From contig JAHCKS010000025.1 in the NCBI GenBank assembly GCA_026125665.1, positions 1-58,119 of the forward strand: a stretch of DNA of 58,119 nt, written 5' to 3'. Below, one piece after another: positions 7,485 to 16,843 of this stretch. The position numbers and the translations under genes were made by a program. Every line of letters begins with the position of its first letter. Positions within the stretch are counted from its first letter, which is position 1. The notes beneath the pieces were generated by a model. That model made no database searches, was not told the DNA's origin, and saw only the letters and a list, made by a program, of their open reading frames with translations. This DNA is from Rubrivivax sp. Its GTDB lineage: Bacteria; Pseudomonadota; Gammaproteobacteria; Burkholderiales; Burkholderiaceae_C.

Positions 7485-8720
7485 ATGCAGCCGACATCCC
7501 CCGCCGCACCGAAGGTCGATCTCGTCTACTTCAACGCCGGCGGCGGCCACCGGGCCGCCGCCTGGGCGCTGGCCGATGCCATTGCCGCGCAAGGCTGGCC
7601 GTGGCAGGTGCGGCGCGTCAACCTCTCCGAGGTGCTGGACCCGGCCGACCGTTTCCGCCGCGTCACCGGCATCGCGCCCGAGGACCTCTACAACTTCCGC
7701 CTCGCGCGCGGCTGGACGCTGGGCCTGCGCCAGGAACTGCGCGTGCTGCAGGCGGCGATCCGCGCCGCGCACCGGCCGCTCGTGCGGCGGCTGGCCGAGC
7801 ACTGGGCCACGACCGAACCCGATCTCGTCGTCTCGCTGATCCCGAACTTCAATCGTGCGCTGGGCGAGTCGCTGGCACTCGCCTGCCCGGGCGTGCCTTT
7901 CGTCACCGTGCTGACCGACCTCGCGGACCTGCCGCCGCACTTCTGGATCGAGCCCGGCCTGCAGCAGCACGTGGTGTGCGGCACCGCCGAAGCCGTGGCG
8001 CAGGCCGAGCAGGCCGGGTGCGGCCGGCAGCGCATCTGGCGCGTGGCCGGCATGCTGCTGCGCCAGGCCTTCCATGCCGCGCAGCCGGCGGACAAGCGCG
8101 CCGGGCGCGAGCGGCTCGGCTTGCTGCCTAACGCCCCGACGGCCGTGGTCATGTACGGCGGCTACGGCTCGGCCGAGATGCTGGAGGTGGCGCGCCGGCT
8201 GCCCGGCGTGCAGCTGGTCCTGATGTGCGGCCGCAACGCCGCGCTCGCGCGGCGGCTGCGCGCCGTCGGCGGCACCGCGGCGGAACTGCCGCGCCTCGTG
8301 CTCGAGTTCACCGAGGACGTGCCGCGCTACATGGGCGTGGCCGACTTTTTCATCGGCAAGCCCGGCCCCGGGTGCCTGAGCGAGGCGCTGCACCTCGGGC
8401 TGCCCGTCATCACGTTCGGCAACGCCTGGACGATGCCCCAGGAGCGCTTCAACGTGCGCTGGGTGCAGGCGCAAGGCGCCGGGCTCGCCGTGCGCTCGCC
8501 GCGCCAGTTGCCCGCCGCGGTGGCCACGCTGCGGGCCGACCTGCCGCGCTTCGCCGCGCGCGCGGCGGCGCTCGAAAGCCGCGCCGCCTTCGAGGTGCCG
8601 CGCATTCTCGAGCACCTGCTGCACGACTCGGCCGCCACCGTGCGCGACCTGCAGCCGCTGCGCCCGCCGGCCCGGCCGGCCGAGCCCCGGCCGCCCGCCT
8701 TCCAGGAGGAACTGCGATGA
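7485..8720 (+). CDS. MGDG-synthase-like GT28 glycosyltransferase (candidate diacylglycerol glycosyltransferase)
   Basis: A 411-residue GT-B enzyme with the N-terminal signature of MGDG synthases and MurG-like GT28 enzymes: VYFNAGGGHRAAAWALA, with GGGH at residues 19-22. The nucleotide-sugar domain contains AVVMYGGYGSAEML and FFIGKPGPGCLSEALHLGLPVI. These enzymes transfer a sugar from a UDP-sugar to diacylglycerol at the cytoplasmic membrane face. The C-terminal 30 residues are Pro/Arg-rich. The start is 43 nt after psd, and its stop overlaps the ugd start by 4 nt (ATGA), so it is probably translationally coupled to UDP-glucose dehydrogenase. The natural inference is that it uses UDP-glucuronate or UDP-glucose; donor and acceptor are unproven. 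Confidence 0.85.
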   Translation: MQPTSPAAPKVDLVYFNAGGGHRAAAWALADAIAAQGWPWQVRRVNLSEVLDPADRFRRVTGIAPEDLYNFRLARGWTLGLRQELRVLQAAIRAAHRPLVRRLAEHWATTEPDLVVSLIPNFNRALGESLALACPGVPFVTVLTDLADLPPHFWIEPGLQQHVVCGTAEAVAQAEQAGCGRQRIWRVAGMLLRQAFHAAQPADKRAGRERLGLLPNAPTAVVMYGGYGSAEMLEVARRLPGVQLVLMCGRNAALARRLRAVGGTAAELPRLVLEFTEDVPRYMGVADFFIGKPGPGCLSEALHLGLPVITFGNAWTMPQERFNVRWVQAQGAGLAVRSPRQLPAAVATLRADLPRFAARAAALESRAAFEVPRILEHLLHDSAATVRDLQPLRPPARPAEPRPPAFQEELR

Positions 8721-10129
8721 AGATCAGCGTCATCGGGGCCGGCTACGTCGGCCTCGTCACGTCGGCGTGCCTGGCCGACATGGGCAACAGCGTCGTCTGC
8801 CTCGAGGTGGACCCGGCGCGACTGCGCGTGCTGCGCGAAGGCGGCGTGCCGATCCACGAGCCGGGGCTCGAGGCGCTGGTGCGCCACAACGTCGCCGCGC
8901 GCCGCCTCGCCTTCACCGACGACGCCGCGCGTGCCGTCGGCCACGGCACGCTCGTCTTCATCGCCGTCGGCACGCCGGCGGCCGAGGACGGCTCGGCCGA
9001 CCTCGACCACGTGCTCGCCGCCGCGGCGACGATCGGCCGGCACATGGACGACTACAAGGTCGTCGTCGACAAGAGCACGGTGCCGGTGGGCACGGCCGCA
9101 CGCGTGCGCGAAGCCATCGCGCACGAGCTGCACGAGCGCGCGGCGCTGCTGCCGTTCGCCGTCGTCTCCAACCCCGAGTTCCTGAAGGAAGGCGCGGCGA
9201 TCGAGGACTTCATGCGCCCCGACCGCATCATCGTCGGCAGCGACGACGAGCGCGCGACGCTGCTGATGCGCGCGCTCTACGCGCCGTTCCTGCGCAACCG
9301 CGACCGCCTGCTGGTGATGGACGTGGCCAGCGCCGAGCTGACGAAGTACGCCGCCAACGCGATGCTCGCCACGCGCATCAGCTTCATGAACGAGCTGGCG
9401 CGGGTGGCCGAACGCGTCGGCGCCGACATCGAGCAGGTGCGCCTGGGCCTGGGCAGCGACCCGCGCATCGGCACGCACTTCCTCTACGCCGGCTGCGGCT
9501 GGGGCGGCTCGTGCCTGCCCAAGGACGTCAAGGCGCTGCGCCGCACCGCGGCCGACCTCGGCATCGAGATGGAGATCCTCGGCGCCGTGCAGGCGGTGAA
9601 CGAGCGCCAGCGGCGGCTGCTCGTCGAGCGCGCGCTGGCGCGTTTCGGCGCGTCGCTGCGCGGGCGGCGCTTCGCGCTGTGGGGCCTGGCGTTCAAGCCC
9701 GGCACCGACGACCTGCGCGAGGCGCCGAGCCTGGAGGTCATCGAGGCGCTGCTGCAGGCCGGCGCCACGGTGCAGGCCTACGACCCGGCCATCGGTTCGG
9801 CCACCGCATCGACGACAGGCGCGGCGCCGAACCTGCTGCTGGCGCGGCGCGAGGGCTTCTCGTTCGCCGACGACCCGATGGCCGCGGCGGCCGATGCCGA
9901 CGCGCTGATGGTCGTCACCGAGTGGCGCGAGTTCCGCAGCCCCGACTTCGACGCGCTGCGCGCCGCGCTGCGCCAGCCGGTGGTCTTCGACGGCCGCAAC
10001 ATCTTCGACCCGGCGCAGATGGCGGCGCTCGGGTTCGAGTACCACGGCATCGGGCGCGGCAACGCGGGCGCGGCGCAGGCCGGTGCGCCGTGGCAGCCCG
10101 GGCTGCGCATCGCGCACACTGCCGCTTGA
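8717..10129 (+). CDS. ugd: UDP-glucose 6-dehydrogenase
   Basis: Ugd oxidises UDP-glucose to UDP-glucuronate using two NAD+. The 470-residue protein has the Rossmann start MKISVIGAGYVGLVTSACLA, the NPEFLKEGAAIEDF block, and the catalytic cysteine in GWGGSCLPKDVKAL (Cys266), followed by FKPGTDDLREAPS in the C-terminal UDP-binding domain. It overlaps the GT28 gene by 4 nt, which makes supply of UDP-glucuronate to that glycosyltransferase the most direct reading. It could also feed capsule or LPS synthesis, and another ugd may exist elsewhere. Confidence 0.96.
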   Translation: MKISVIGAGYVGLVTSACLADMGNSVVCLEVDPARLRVLREGGVPIHEPGLEALVRHNVAARRLAFTDDAARAVGHGTLVFIAVGTPAAEDGSADLDHVLAAAATIGRHMDDYKVVVDKSTVPVGTAARVREAIAHELHERAALLPFAVVSNPEFLKEGAAIEDFMRPDRIIVGSDDERATLLMRALYAPFLRNRDRLLVMDVASAELTKYAANAMLATRISFMNELARVAERVGADIEQVRLGLGSDPRIGTHFLYAGCGWGGSCLPKDVKALRRTAADLGIEMEILGAVQAVNERQRRLLVERALARFGASLRGRRFALWGLAFKPGTDDLREAPSLEVIEALLQAGATVQAYDPAIGSATASTTGAAPNLLLARREGFSFADDPMAAAADADALMVVTEWREFRSPDFDALRAALRQPVVFDGRNIFDPAQMAALGFEYHGIGRGNAGAAQAGAPWQPGLRIAHTAA

Positions 10130-10242
10130 CCGCCGCCGTCGCGCTGCGCCCGCGGCGCGTGGGCGCGCCGCTCCAGGTCGTCCAGGCCGTCCAGGCCGCG
10201 CGCTATGCTGCATGGCATGACGCCACGACCGCACGGTGCCGC

Positions 10243-11730
10243 GTGACCGACGGCCAGTCGATCGCCGCCATCGACCTGGGCTCGAACAGCTTCCGGCTCG
10301 AGATCGGCCGCGTCGCACACGGCCAGGTCGAGCGCGTCGAGTACCTGAAGGAGATGGTGCGTCTGGGTGGCGGCCTGGACAGCGAAGGGCGCCTGTCCAC
10401 CGCGGCGATGCAGCGCGGCTGGGACTGCCTGGCGCGTTTCGCCGAGCGCGTGCGCGGCTTCGACCCGGCGCAGGTGCGCGCCGTGGCCACGCAGACCTTC
10501 CGCGAGGCCCGCAACCGCGCCGAGTTCCTGGTGCCTGCGCACCGCGTGCTCGGTTTCCCGATCGAGGTCATCTCCGGCCGCGAGGAAGCGCGCCTCATCT
10601 ACGGCGGCGTCGCGCACCTGCTGCCCGAGGCCGACGAACGCCGGCTCGTGGTGGACATCGGCGGGCGCTCGACCGAGCTCGTGCTCGGCCGCGGCTACGC
10701 GCCGCGCAAGGTGGAGTCGTACCCGGTGGGCTCGGTGAACCTCTCGCTGCGCCACTTCGGCGACGGGCGGCTGACGCGCGCCGCGATGGAAGCCGCCACG
10801 CTGGCGGCGCAGGCCGTGCTCGAGGACTCGCTCGGCTTCCTGGCCGAGAAGGGCTGGGACGCGGCGTACGGCTCGTCGGGCACCGTGGGGGCCATCGCCG
10901 ACATCCTCGGCGCCAGCGGACACGGCGAGCAGGTCGTCTCCACCGAAGGGCTGGAGTGGCTGGCCGAGCAGGTGGTGCGGGCCGGGCATGTCGATCGCCT
11001 GCGGCTCGACGGGCTGAAGGACGAGCGCCGCGCCGTCATCGCCGGCGGCGTGGCGACGTTGCGTGCGGTGTTCGCGCTGGCGGGCCTGGAGACGATGCAC
11101 AACGCGCGTGGTGCGCTGCGGCACGGCGTGCTCTACGAGATGCTCGACCGCCAGGTGGCCACGCCCGACGTGCGCGAGCGCACCGTGCAGCGGCTGCAGC
11201 AGAAGTTCGGCGCCGATGCCGAGCAGGCGGCGCGCGTGCGCGAGGTGGCGGTGCACCTGTTCACGCAGCTCGTCGGCAAGCGCGACCGCGCCACGCAGCA
11301 GCTGGCGCGCAAGCTCGCCTGGGCGGCCGACGTGCACGAGATCGGCCGCGCCGTCGCGCACGACGAGTACAACCGGCACGGCGCCTACATCCTCGAGCAT
11401 TCCGACGGCGCCGGCTTCGCGCTGCACCAGCTGCAGCGCCTCGGCATCCTGCTGCTCGGCCAGCGCGGCGGCTTGCGCAAGGTGGCGCAGTGGCTCGACG
11501 ACACCGAGCTGCGCGAGCAGCTGCTGTGCCTGCGCCTGGCGGTGCTGCTGTGCCACGCGCGCCGCGCGCCCGGCGTCGCGGGCCTCGTGCTCTCGCGGCG
11601 CGGCAGCGGCTATCGCTTCGCGGCCGACGCGGCGTGGGCGAGCCACCATCCACGCTCGGTCGTTCTGCTCGAGGAGGAGGCGGCGCACTGGAAGCGCGTG
11701 GACCGCACGTTCGAGTTCGTCATCGCGTGA
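10243..11730 (+). CDS. ppx: Exopolyphosphatase (Ppx/GppA family)
   Basis: Ppx releases phosphate from the ends of polyphosphate chains; GppA acts on pppGpp. The 495-residue protein has the ASKHA phosphate loop AIDLGSNSFRLEIG at the start, then VATQTFREARNR, the second loop LVVDIGGRSTELVLG and GSSGTVGAIADILG, with an HD-like C-terminal helical domain (VHEIGRAVAHDEYNRHG). The start is GTG at 10243, just before the conserved loop; no in-frame ATG exists nearby. It follows ugd by 113 bp and precedes the CYTH/CHAD gene by 40 bp, all on one strand. In Burkholderia relatives ppx usually follows phoR-ppk; here it is on the other side of pstS. Confidence 0.93.
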   Translation: MTDGQSIAAIDLGSNSFRLEIGRVAHGQVERVEYLKEMVRLGGGLDSEGRLSTAAMQRGWDCLARFAERVRGFDPAQVRAVATQTFREARNRAEFLVPAHRVLGFPIEVISGREEARLIYGGVAHLLPEADERRLVVDIGGRSTELVLGRGYAPRKVESYPVGSVNLSLRHFGDGRLTRAAMEAATLAAQAVLEDSLGFLAEKGWDAAYGSSGTVGAIADILGASGHGEQVVSTEGLEWLAEQVVRAGHVDRLRLDGLKDERRAVIAGGVATLRAVFALAGLETMHNARGALRHGVLYEMLDRQVATPDVRERTVQRLQQKFGADAEQAARVREVAVHLFTQLVGKRDRATQQLARKLAWAADVHEIGRAVAHDEYNRHGAYILEHSDGAGFALHQLQRLGILLLGQRGGLRKVAQWLDDTELREQLLCLRLAVLLCHARRAPGVAGLVLSRRGSGYRFAADAAWASHHPRSVVLLEEEAAHWKRVDRTFEFVIA

Positions 11731-11770
11731 ACGGCGGGTCCGCTCGTTGCTTGCCGCATCCGCTGCCCGC

Positions 11771-13390
11771 ATGGAGATCGAACTGAAGCTGGCGCTCGAA
11801 GCGGCCGGCGCGCCGGCCCTTCGTGCGCATCCGCTGCTCGCGCACTACCGGCTGCGGCCGCCGCGCACGGCCACGGTGGAGAACCGCTACTTCGACACGC
11901 CGGCGCTCGATCTGTGGCGCCGCGGCGGCATCGAGCTGCGGCTGCGGCGCGACGGGCGCCGGCATCTGCAGACCGTGAAGCGCCTGCCCGACCCGCAGGC
12001 GCGCGGGGCCGGCGGGCTGCACCGCCTCGACGAGTGGGAAGCGCCGCTCGCGGGCAACGCCCTCGACCTGCCGGCGATGCTGGCGGCGATGCCGGCCGGG
12101 GCCGATGACGTCGTGGCCGCGTTGCGCACCGCCGCGCAGGCCCGGCTGGCCGAACGCGTCGTGACGCGCTATCGCCGCACCACGTGGCTGCTGCGCTCGG
12201 CGCTCGGCGACGAGGTCGAGCTGGTGCTCGATGTCGGCGAGGTGCGCGCCGGCACGTCCAGCCTGCCGCTGTGCGAGGTGGAGCTCGAGCTGAAGGCGGG
12301 GCACGAGCGCGCGCTGTTCGAGCTGGCATCCGCGCTGCAGGCCGGCGCACCGGGCCACGGCATCGCCGGCCTGCCGCTGCGCCCCGACGCGCGCGGCAAG
12401 GCCGCACGCGGCTTCGCGCTGCTGGCCGGCGAGGCGCTGCCGCCGCCGCGCGTGGCGCGGCGCATCCCGCTGCCGCGCCGCGCCGGCAGCCTGCAGGCGT
12501 TGCGCCTGCTCGTCGACGAGTGCCTCGCGCACGTGCAGGCCAACGAGGCGGGGGTGCTGCAGACCGACGAGCCCGAGTACGTTCACCAGATGCGCGTGGG
12601 GCTGCGCCGCCTGCGGGCCGCGCTCGGCCTGTTCAAGGCCATCGCCCCGGCGCCGCCGGCCGTGCTCGAGGATCTGCGCTGGTCGGCCGAGCGGCTGGGC
12701 GTGGCGCGTGATGCCGAGGTGCTGGCCACCGAGACGCTGGCGCGCATTCCGCCGCCACCCCCGTCCGCCCGGATGCCCTGGCAGCCGCTGCGCGAAGCCG
12801 CACAGGCGAACGCGGCCCGCGCGCGGCGCGAGGCGATCGAGGCGGTTCGATCGTCGCGCCACGTCGGCTGGCAGCTCGCGCTGCTGGCGTGGGTGAGCCA
12901 GCTCGAGGCGGCCGAGCCCGCGGGCCGGGGCCGACGAGGGAAACCGGGGCTGCACACGGCGGCTCCCGTGGGTGGCGTGTCGTCGCCGGCGAGTGGCCAC
13001 CCGGCGCTCGGCGTGCACGCGCGGGCGATGCTGAAGCGGCTGCGCCGGCGGCTCGTGCGCCGCGGCCGGGAGCTGCCGCGCAGCGCGGCCACCGCGAGGC
13101 ACGAGGCGCGCATTGCCGCCAAGAAATTGCGTTATGCCACCGAGATGCTCGGCCCCACGGTGCCCGGCTGGGGTGCGCGGCGTCGCGTGCGCGCCCTGGC
13201 CGCGCTGCAGGAGCAGCTCGGCGTGCTGAACGACACCGATGTGGCCAGCGCCGCGCTGGCCGGCCTGGCCGCGGAGGACGCGACGCTCGCCCCGGCGGTG
13301 GCCTACGCCCAGGGCTGGTTGTCGGCGGACGCCGGCCCGCGCATCGACCGGCTCGGCCCGCTCTGGCGGCAGGCGCGGCGCGCGCTCTGA
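11771..13390 (+). CDS. CYTH-CHAD protein (inorganic triphosphatase / polyphosphate-binding)
   Basis: A 539-residue two-domain protein. Residues 1-210 are a CYTH (triphosphate tunnel) domain with the metal-binding EXEXK motif at the very start (MEIELKL), then ENRYFDTPALDLW and repeated basic/acidic strands. Residues about 240-539 are a CHAD helical domain with histidine/arginine-rich helices (EYVHQMRVGLRRLRAALG, HEARIAAKKLRYATEML). CYTH enzymes hydrolyse triphosphate or related substrates, and CHAD domains bind polyphosphate. A low-complexity insert lies near residues 375-410. Position after ppx supports a polyphosphate role. The ATG at 11771 is fixed by the EXEXK motif. Confidence 0.92.
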   Translation: MEIELKLALEAAGAPALRAHPLLAHYRLRPPRTATVENRYFDTPALDLWRRGGIELRLRRDGRRHLQTVKRLPDPQARGAGGLHRLDEWEAPLAGNALDLPAMLAAMPAGADDVVAALRTAAQARLAERVVTRYRRTTWLLRSALGDEVELVLDVGEVRAGTSSLPLCEVELELKAGHERALFELASALQAGAPGHGIAGLPLRPDARGKAARGFALLAGEALPPPRVARRIPLPRRAGSLQALRLLVDECLAHVQANEAGVLQTDEPEYVHQMRVGLRRLRAALGLFKAIAPAPPAVLEDLRWSAERLGVARDAEVLATETLARIPPPPPSARMPWQPLREAAQANAARARREAIEAVRSSRHVGWQLALLAWVSQLEAAEPAGRGRRGKPGLHTAAPVGGVSSPASGHPALGVHARAMLKRLRRRLVRRGRELPRSAATARHEARIAAKKLRYATEMLGPTVPGWGARRRVRALAALQEQLGVLNDTDVASAALAGLAAEDATLAPAVAYAQGWLSADAGPRIDRLGPLWRQARRAL

Positions 13391-13523
13391 CGGCCGGGGC
13401 AGAGCCGGCCACGCCGGCAGAGGCCGACGCGACCTGCCCGCGGTGGCCGCCGGCCGGGCGTGACATGCCGGTCGCCGGGCCGGCCCAGCGTCCGGGCAGC
13501 GGCTGCCCCACCGCCACCGCGGC

Positions 13524-15770
13524 TCAGGTCCCGACGCGCCCGCCGTCGTTCTTGGTCACCATGACCGTGCACGCGCGCGGCCGCGCGTTGGCGCCGCCGG
13601 CCCCGTAGCCGGCGTTGCCCGGGAAGTGGCTCGTGAACTTCGTCGGTTCGCCGATGTTGGCGAACGACGTCTCCTCGCCGGGGTGCTGCACGTTGAAGAA
13701 CATCACCTTGCCGTCGGGCGTCTCGCAAAGGCCGGTGATCTCCTGGTCGACCGGGCCGACGGCGAAGCGCTTCAGCGTCGTCGCCGTCTGCTTCTTGCCC
13801 ACCCGCGTGGCCACCGTGTTGCCGCCGCCGTAGTCGATGGTCAGCGGGCCGCCGTCGCCCACGGTGCCCGGCACGGCGGCCAGCAGCATGCAGTTCGTGA
13901 CGTCGGTGTAGGCGCCATCGTCGGTCTGCACCCACAAGAGGCCGGTGCCCGGCGTGTAGACGAGGCCGTCGGGGCTCGAGAGGTCGTTGTCTGCCGTGAG
14001 GCCGGACAGGTTGATGACGTTGCCCGGCGCGCCGGCCTCGGCGCCGAAGAGGTAGATGTCCCAGGTGAAGGCGGTGGCGCCGGGCTCGCCGCCATCCTCC
14101 TTCATGCGCACGATGTGGCCGTTCGGGTTGCCGCTCTGTACCGTGGCCGCGCCGCGGATGTCGGTGTAGACGCGCGGGTTCGCGGCGTCGGGGTTGAGCT
14201 GCGAGCCCGTCACCGCGCCGAGCCGCCGGTTGCTGTTGTTCGTCAGCGTGAAGTAGACCTCGCCGCTGCCGGGCACGGCACACCACTCGGGGCGATCCAT
14301 CTTCGTCGCGCCCACCGCGTCACCGGCCAGGCGGGCGTGCATCAGCACGTCGCCGTCGTCGGCGAAGGCGTAGGTGGCGTAGCCGGCGACGGTGGGGTTG
14401 GCCAGCGACAGCTCGATCCACTGGCCGGTGCCGTCGGCGTTGAACTTCGCGACGTAGAGCTTGCCGCTGTCGAGGTACTTGTCGCCGGTGGCCACGCGGT
14501 CGGGCGCGGTGGCGTCGCTGGCCACCCAGTTCTGCGTCGACACGAACTTATAGATGTACTCGTTGCGCGCGTCGTCGCCCAGGTACACGGCAAGCGGCTT
14601 GCCGGCCACCGGCTTGCCGAAGGCGGCGTTCTCGTGCGCGAAGCGGCCGAGCGCGGTGCGCTTCTTGACCACGCTCGTGGCGCTGTACGGGTCGATCTCG
14701 GTCATGTAGCCCTGGCCGTTGATCTCGTGGCGGTAGTCGTCGGCGGCGGTGGCGCCGGTGACGCTGGTGTTCCAGCGCGCGTACTTGTCGTCGGCGCCGG
14801 AGGTCTCCCAGCCGTAGCGGCTGGCGGCCGCCGCGGTGGCCGTGACGTTGCGGCCGTAGCGGGCCAGCGCCGTGTTCTCCTTGGCCGTGCGCAGCGCCTG
14901 GTCGCCGGCGGCGCGGAAGAAGTAGCCGACCCAGTTCTCCTCGCCGGTGAGCAGCGTGCCCCACGGCGTCTTGCCGGTGCCGCAGTTGTTGTTGGTGCCG
15001 CGCGTGCGCGTGGCGTCGGGGGAGAACTTCGTCACCAGCAACGGGTGGCCGCGCAGCGGGCCCGAGATCTCGATCGGCGTGGCCGCGGTGACGCGGCGGT
15101 TGAACGGCGAGTTCTGCACCACCGCGAACCTGCCCGCCGTCTTGGCGATCTCGACGATGGTGACGCCGTGGCAGTCGACCTCGATGTCGGTCTCGGCGGC
15201 CGGGCGCGGGTTCGGCGTCGGGCCGTTGGCGTGCAGGAAGAGCTGGTTGATGTACTCGTTGTTGATGCCCAGCAACGCGCGGTCGTTGCCGTTGGCATCG
15301 GGCGCGCCGGCGGCGGACAGGCCGAAGTACTCCATGCCGTCGTGGTTGTCGCCGACGCGGCGGTCGAAGCCGCTGTCGGTGCCGTCGTTCCTGTACGCCG
15401 TGACGCCGGCGGCGATCGGGTCGCCGACGGCCAGCAGCACGGTGGCGGTGTAGCCGGCCGGCACCGTCATCTTGTCCTCGAGGGACTTGGCGACGGCGGC
15501 GAAGCCGAGCAGGGTTTCGGCCGGCGCGGCCGGAGCCGGGGCGGGCGCCGGGTCGTCGTCCCCGCCACCGCAGGACGCCACGCCGAGGCTCGCGAAACCG
15601 CCCAGCAGCGCCGTGGCCGCACCGCCGACGCCGCCGCGCAGCAGGCTGCGGCGGCTCAAGCGGGCTTCGACGATCGACTCGAAGGTCGGGTTGGCGGAGG
15701 TGTTGGAGTTCTCGTCGTTGTAGTCGAGGCCGAAGCCGGGCTGCGGGGGAAGGTCACGGGGCTGGTTCAT
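13524..15770 (-). CDS. phoX: PhoX-family alkaline phosphatase
   Basis: PhoX enzymes are calcium/iron-dependent phosphatases exported by the Tat system to release phosphate from organic esters under starvation. The 748-residue protein has a Tat motif (SRRSLL, Arg40-Arg41) followed by a hydrophobic stretch and then ASLGVASCGGGDDD. Cys67 there could also be a lipobox cysteine, so this may be a Tat lipoprotein. DUF839/PhoX blocks include NHDGMEYFGL, LLGINNEYIN, GTLLTGEENWVGYF, RFAHENAAF and YVKRPEWCAVP-like KMDRPEWCAVPGSGEVYFTLTNN segments, plus the C-terminal FNVQHPGE. A candidate Pho box lies 46 bp upstream, overlapping the stop codon of the plcP gene before it. It converges with the CYTH/CHAD gene. 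Confidence 0.93.
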   Translation of the reverse strand: MNQPRDLPPQPGFGLDYNDENSNTSANPTFESIVEARLSRRSLLRGGVGGAATALLGGFASLGVASCGGGDDDPAPAPAPAAPAETLLGFAAVAKSLEDKMTVPAGYTATVLLAVGDPIAAGVTAYRNDGTDSGFDRRVGDNHDGMEYFGLSAAGAPDANGNDRALLGINNEYINQLFLHANGPTPNPRPAAETDIEVDCHGVTIVEIAKTAGRFAVVQNSPFNRRVTAATPIEISGPLRGHPLLVTKFSPDATRTRGTNNNCGTGKTPWGTLLTGEENWVGYFFRAAGDQALRTAKENTALARYGRNVTATAAAASRYGWETSGADDKYARWNTSVTGATAADDYRHEINGQGYMTEIDPYSATSVVKKRTALGRFAHENAAFGKPVAGKPLAVYLGDDARNEYIYKFVSTQNWVASDATAPDRVATGDKYLDSGKLYVAKFNADGTGQWIELSLANPTVAGYATYAFADDGDVLMHARLAGDAVGATKMDRPEWCAVPGSGEVYFTLTNNSNRRLGAVTGSQLNPDAANPRVYTDIRGAATVQSGNPNGHIVRMKEDGGEPGATAFTWDIYLFGAEAGAPGNVINLSGLTADNDLSSPDGLVYTPGTGLLWVQTDDGAYTDVTNCMLLAAVPGTVGDGGPLTIDYGGGNTVATRVGKKQTATTLKRFAVGPVDQEITGLCETPDGKVMFFNVQHPGEETSFANIGEPTKFTSHFPGNAGYGAGGANARPRACTVMVTKNDGGRVGT

Positions 15771-15816
15771 CGTGCTCGCTCCTGGTTGAACAACCCGACG
15801 AGTGTTCGGGTGTCAC

Positions 15817-15834
15817 ATGAACGAGCCGTGTCAG
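15817..15834 (-). promoter_or_regulatory. Candidate Pho box for phoX
   Basis: On the minus strand it reads CTGACAC-GGCT-CGTTCAT: half-sites 11 bp apart, matching CTGTCAY at six and five positions. It overlaps the plcP stop codon (15831-15833) and ends 46 bp before the phoX ATG, giving phoX its own control besides readthrough from plcP. Confidence 0.5.
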
Positions 15835-16796
15835 TCGCGTGGCACCGCCATGACCGGCGCAGGTGCCGGTTCGTGCGCCGGCTCGGCCTGCGGTGCGCGC
15901 CCGGCCGCGAACACCGGTGGCGCGGCCAGCGCGCCGCGGTCGACGATCTCCAGCCGCCCGTCGTGGTGCTCGACGATGGCGGTCAGGCTCTCGACCCAGT
16001 CGCCGTCGTTGCAGTACAGCACGCCCTCGACCAGGCGGATCTCGGCATGGTGGATGTGGCCGCAGACGACGCCGTCGGCGCCGCGTTTCCTCGCCTCGCG
16101 CGCCACGGCCACCTCGAAGTCGTTGACGTAGCTCACCGCGCGCTTGACCTTGAACTTCAGGTAGCGCGACAGACTCCAGTAAGGCAACCCCAGCCGCGCG
16201 CGCGCGACGTTCAGGAAGCGGTTCACCTTCAGCGTGAACTCGTAGGCCCGGTCGCCCAGGGTGGCGAGCCAGCGCGCGCACTGGATGACGCCGTCGAAGT
16301 AGTCGCCGTGCGTGATCCACAGCCGCCGGCCGTCGGCGGTGACGTGCATCGCGTCCTCGACCACGTCGATGCCGCCGAAGTTGTGCGCCACGTAGCGCCG
16401 CGCGAACTCGTCGTGGTTGCCCGGGACGAAGACGACGCGCGTGCCCTTGCGCGCCTTGCGCATCAGCTTCTGCACGACGTCGTTGTGCAACTGCGGCCAG
16501 TACCACGAGCGCCTGAGCTGCCAGCCGTCGACGATGTCGCCAACCAGGTACAGCGTGTCGCACTCGACCTCGCGCAGGAAGTCCAGCAGCGCGCCCGCCT
16601 GGCAGCCGGGCGTACCCAGGTGCAGGTCGGAGATGAAGACGGTGCGCACGCGCAGCGGCGTGGCGCTGTCGGGGGCGTCGGCGCCGCGGGTGGCCTGGGC
16701 GGCTTCCGCGGCGTCGCTCGCCCGGCCGCCCTCGCGGGCCGAGGCCGCGTCGGTGGCGACGCCGGCGGCGTCGTCGAGCAGGGGCTCCGCATGCAT
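15831..16796 (-). CDS. plcP: PlcP-type metallophosphoesterase (candidate phospholipase C)
   Basis: A 321-residue calcineurin-like phosphoesterase, often labelled UDP-2,3-diacylglucosamine hydrolase. It is closest in pattern to PlcP of Sinorhizobium meliloti, which removes phosphorylated head groups from phospholipids to give diacylglycerol during phosphate starvation. Metal motifs are SDLHLGTPGCQ (Asp57, His59), LVGDIVDGW, PGNHDEF (Asn127, His128), THGDYFD and CGHIHHAEIR. The blocks RRSWYWPQLHNDVVQK and GLPYWSLSRYLKFKVKRAV are strongly PlcP-like. The first 45 residues are an Ala-rich extension. The ATG at 16796 is the only good start. A Pho box lies 47 bp upstream in the shared region with ppk2, and phoX follows 60 bp downstream. 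An LpxH-like role is the alternative. Confidence 0.82.
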   Translation of the reverse strand: MHAEPLLDDAAGVATDAASAREGGRASDAAEAAQATRGADAPDSATPLRVRTVFISDLHLGTPGCQAGALLDFLREVECDTLYLVGDIVDGWQLRRSWYWPQLHNDVVQKLMRKARKGTRVVFVPGNHDEFARRYVAHNFGGIDVVEDAMHVTADGRRLWITHGDYFDGVIQCARWLATLGDRAYEFTLKVNRFLNVARARLGLPYWSLSRYLKFKVKRAVSYVNDFEVAVAREARKRGADGVVCGHIHHAEIRLVEGVLYCNDGDWVESLTAIVEHHDGRLEIVDRGALAAPPVFAAGRAPQAEPAHEPAPAPVMAVPRD

Positions 16797-16843
16797 GGAA
16801 CCGCATGCTCGCGCGCGCAGATGACGTCGCCGTGAACACGGGC

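Noticed and set aside
8767-10242. Long plus-strand frame running through ugd in another phase into ppx
   Set aside because: Arg/Ala-rich shadow translation; the coding frame of ugd is clear and ppx starts at 10243.
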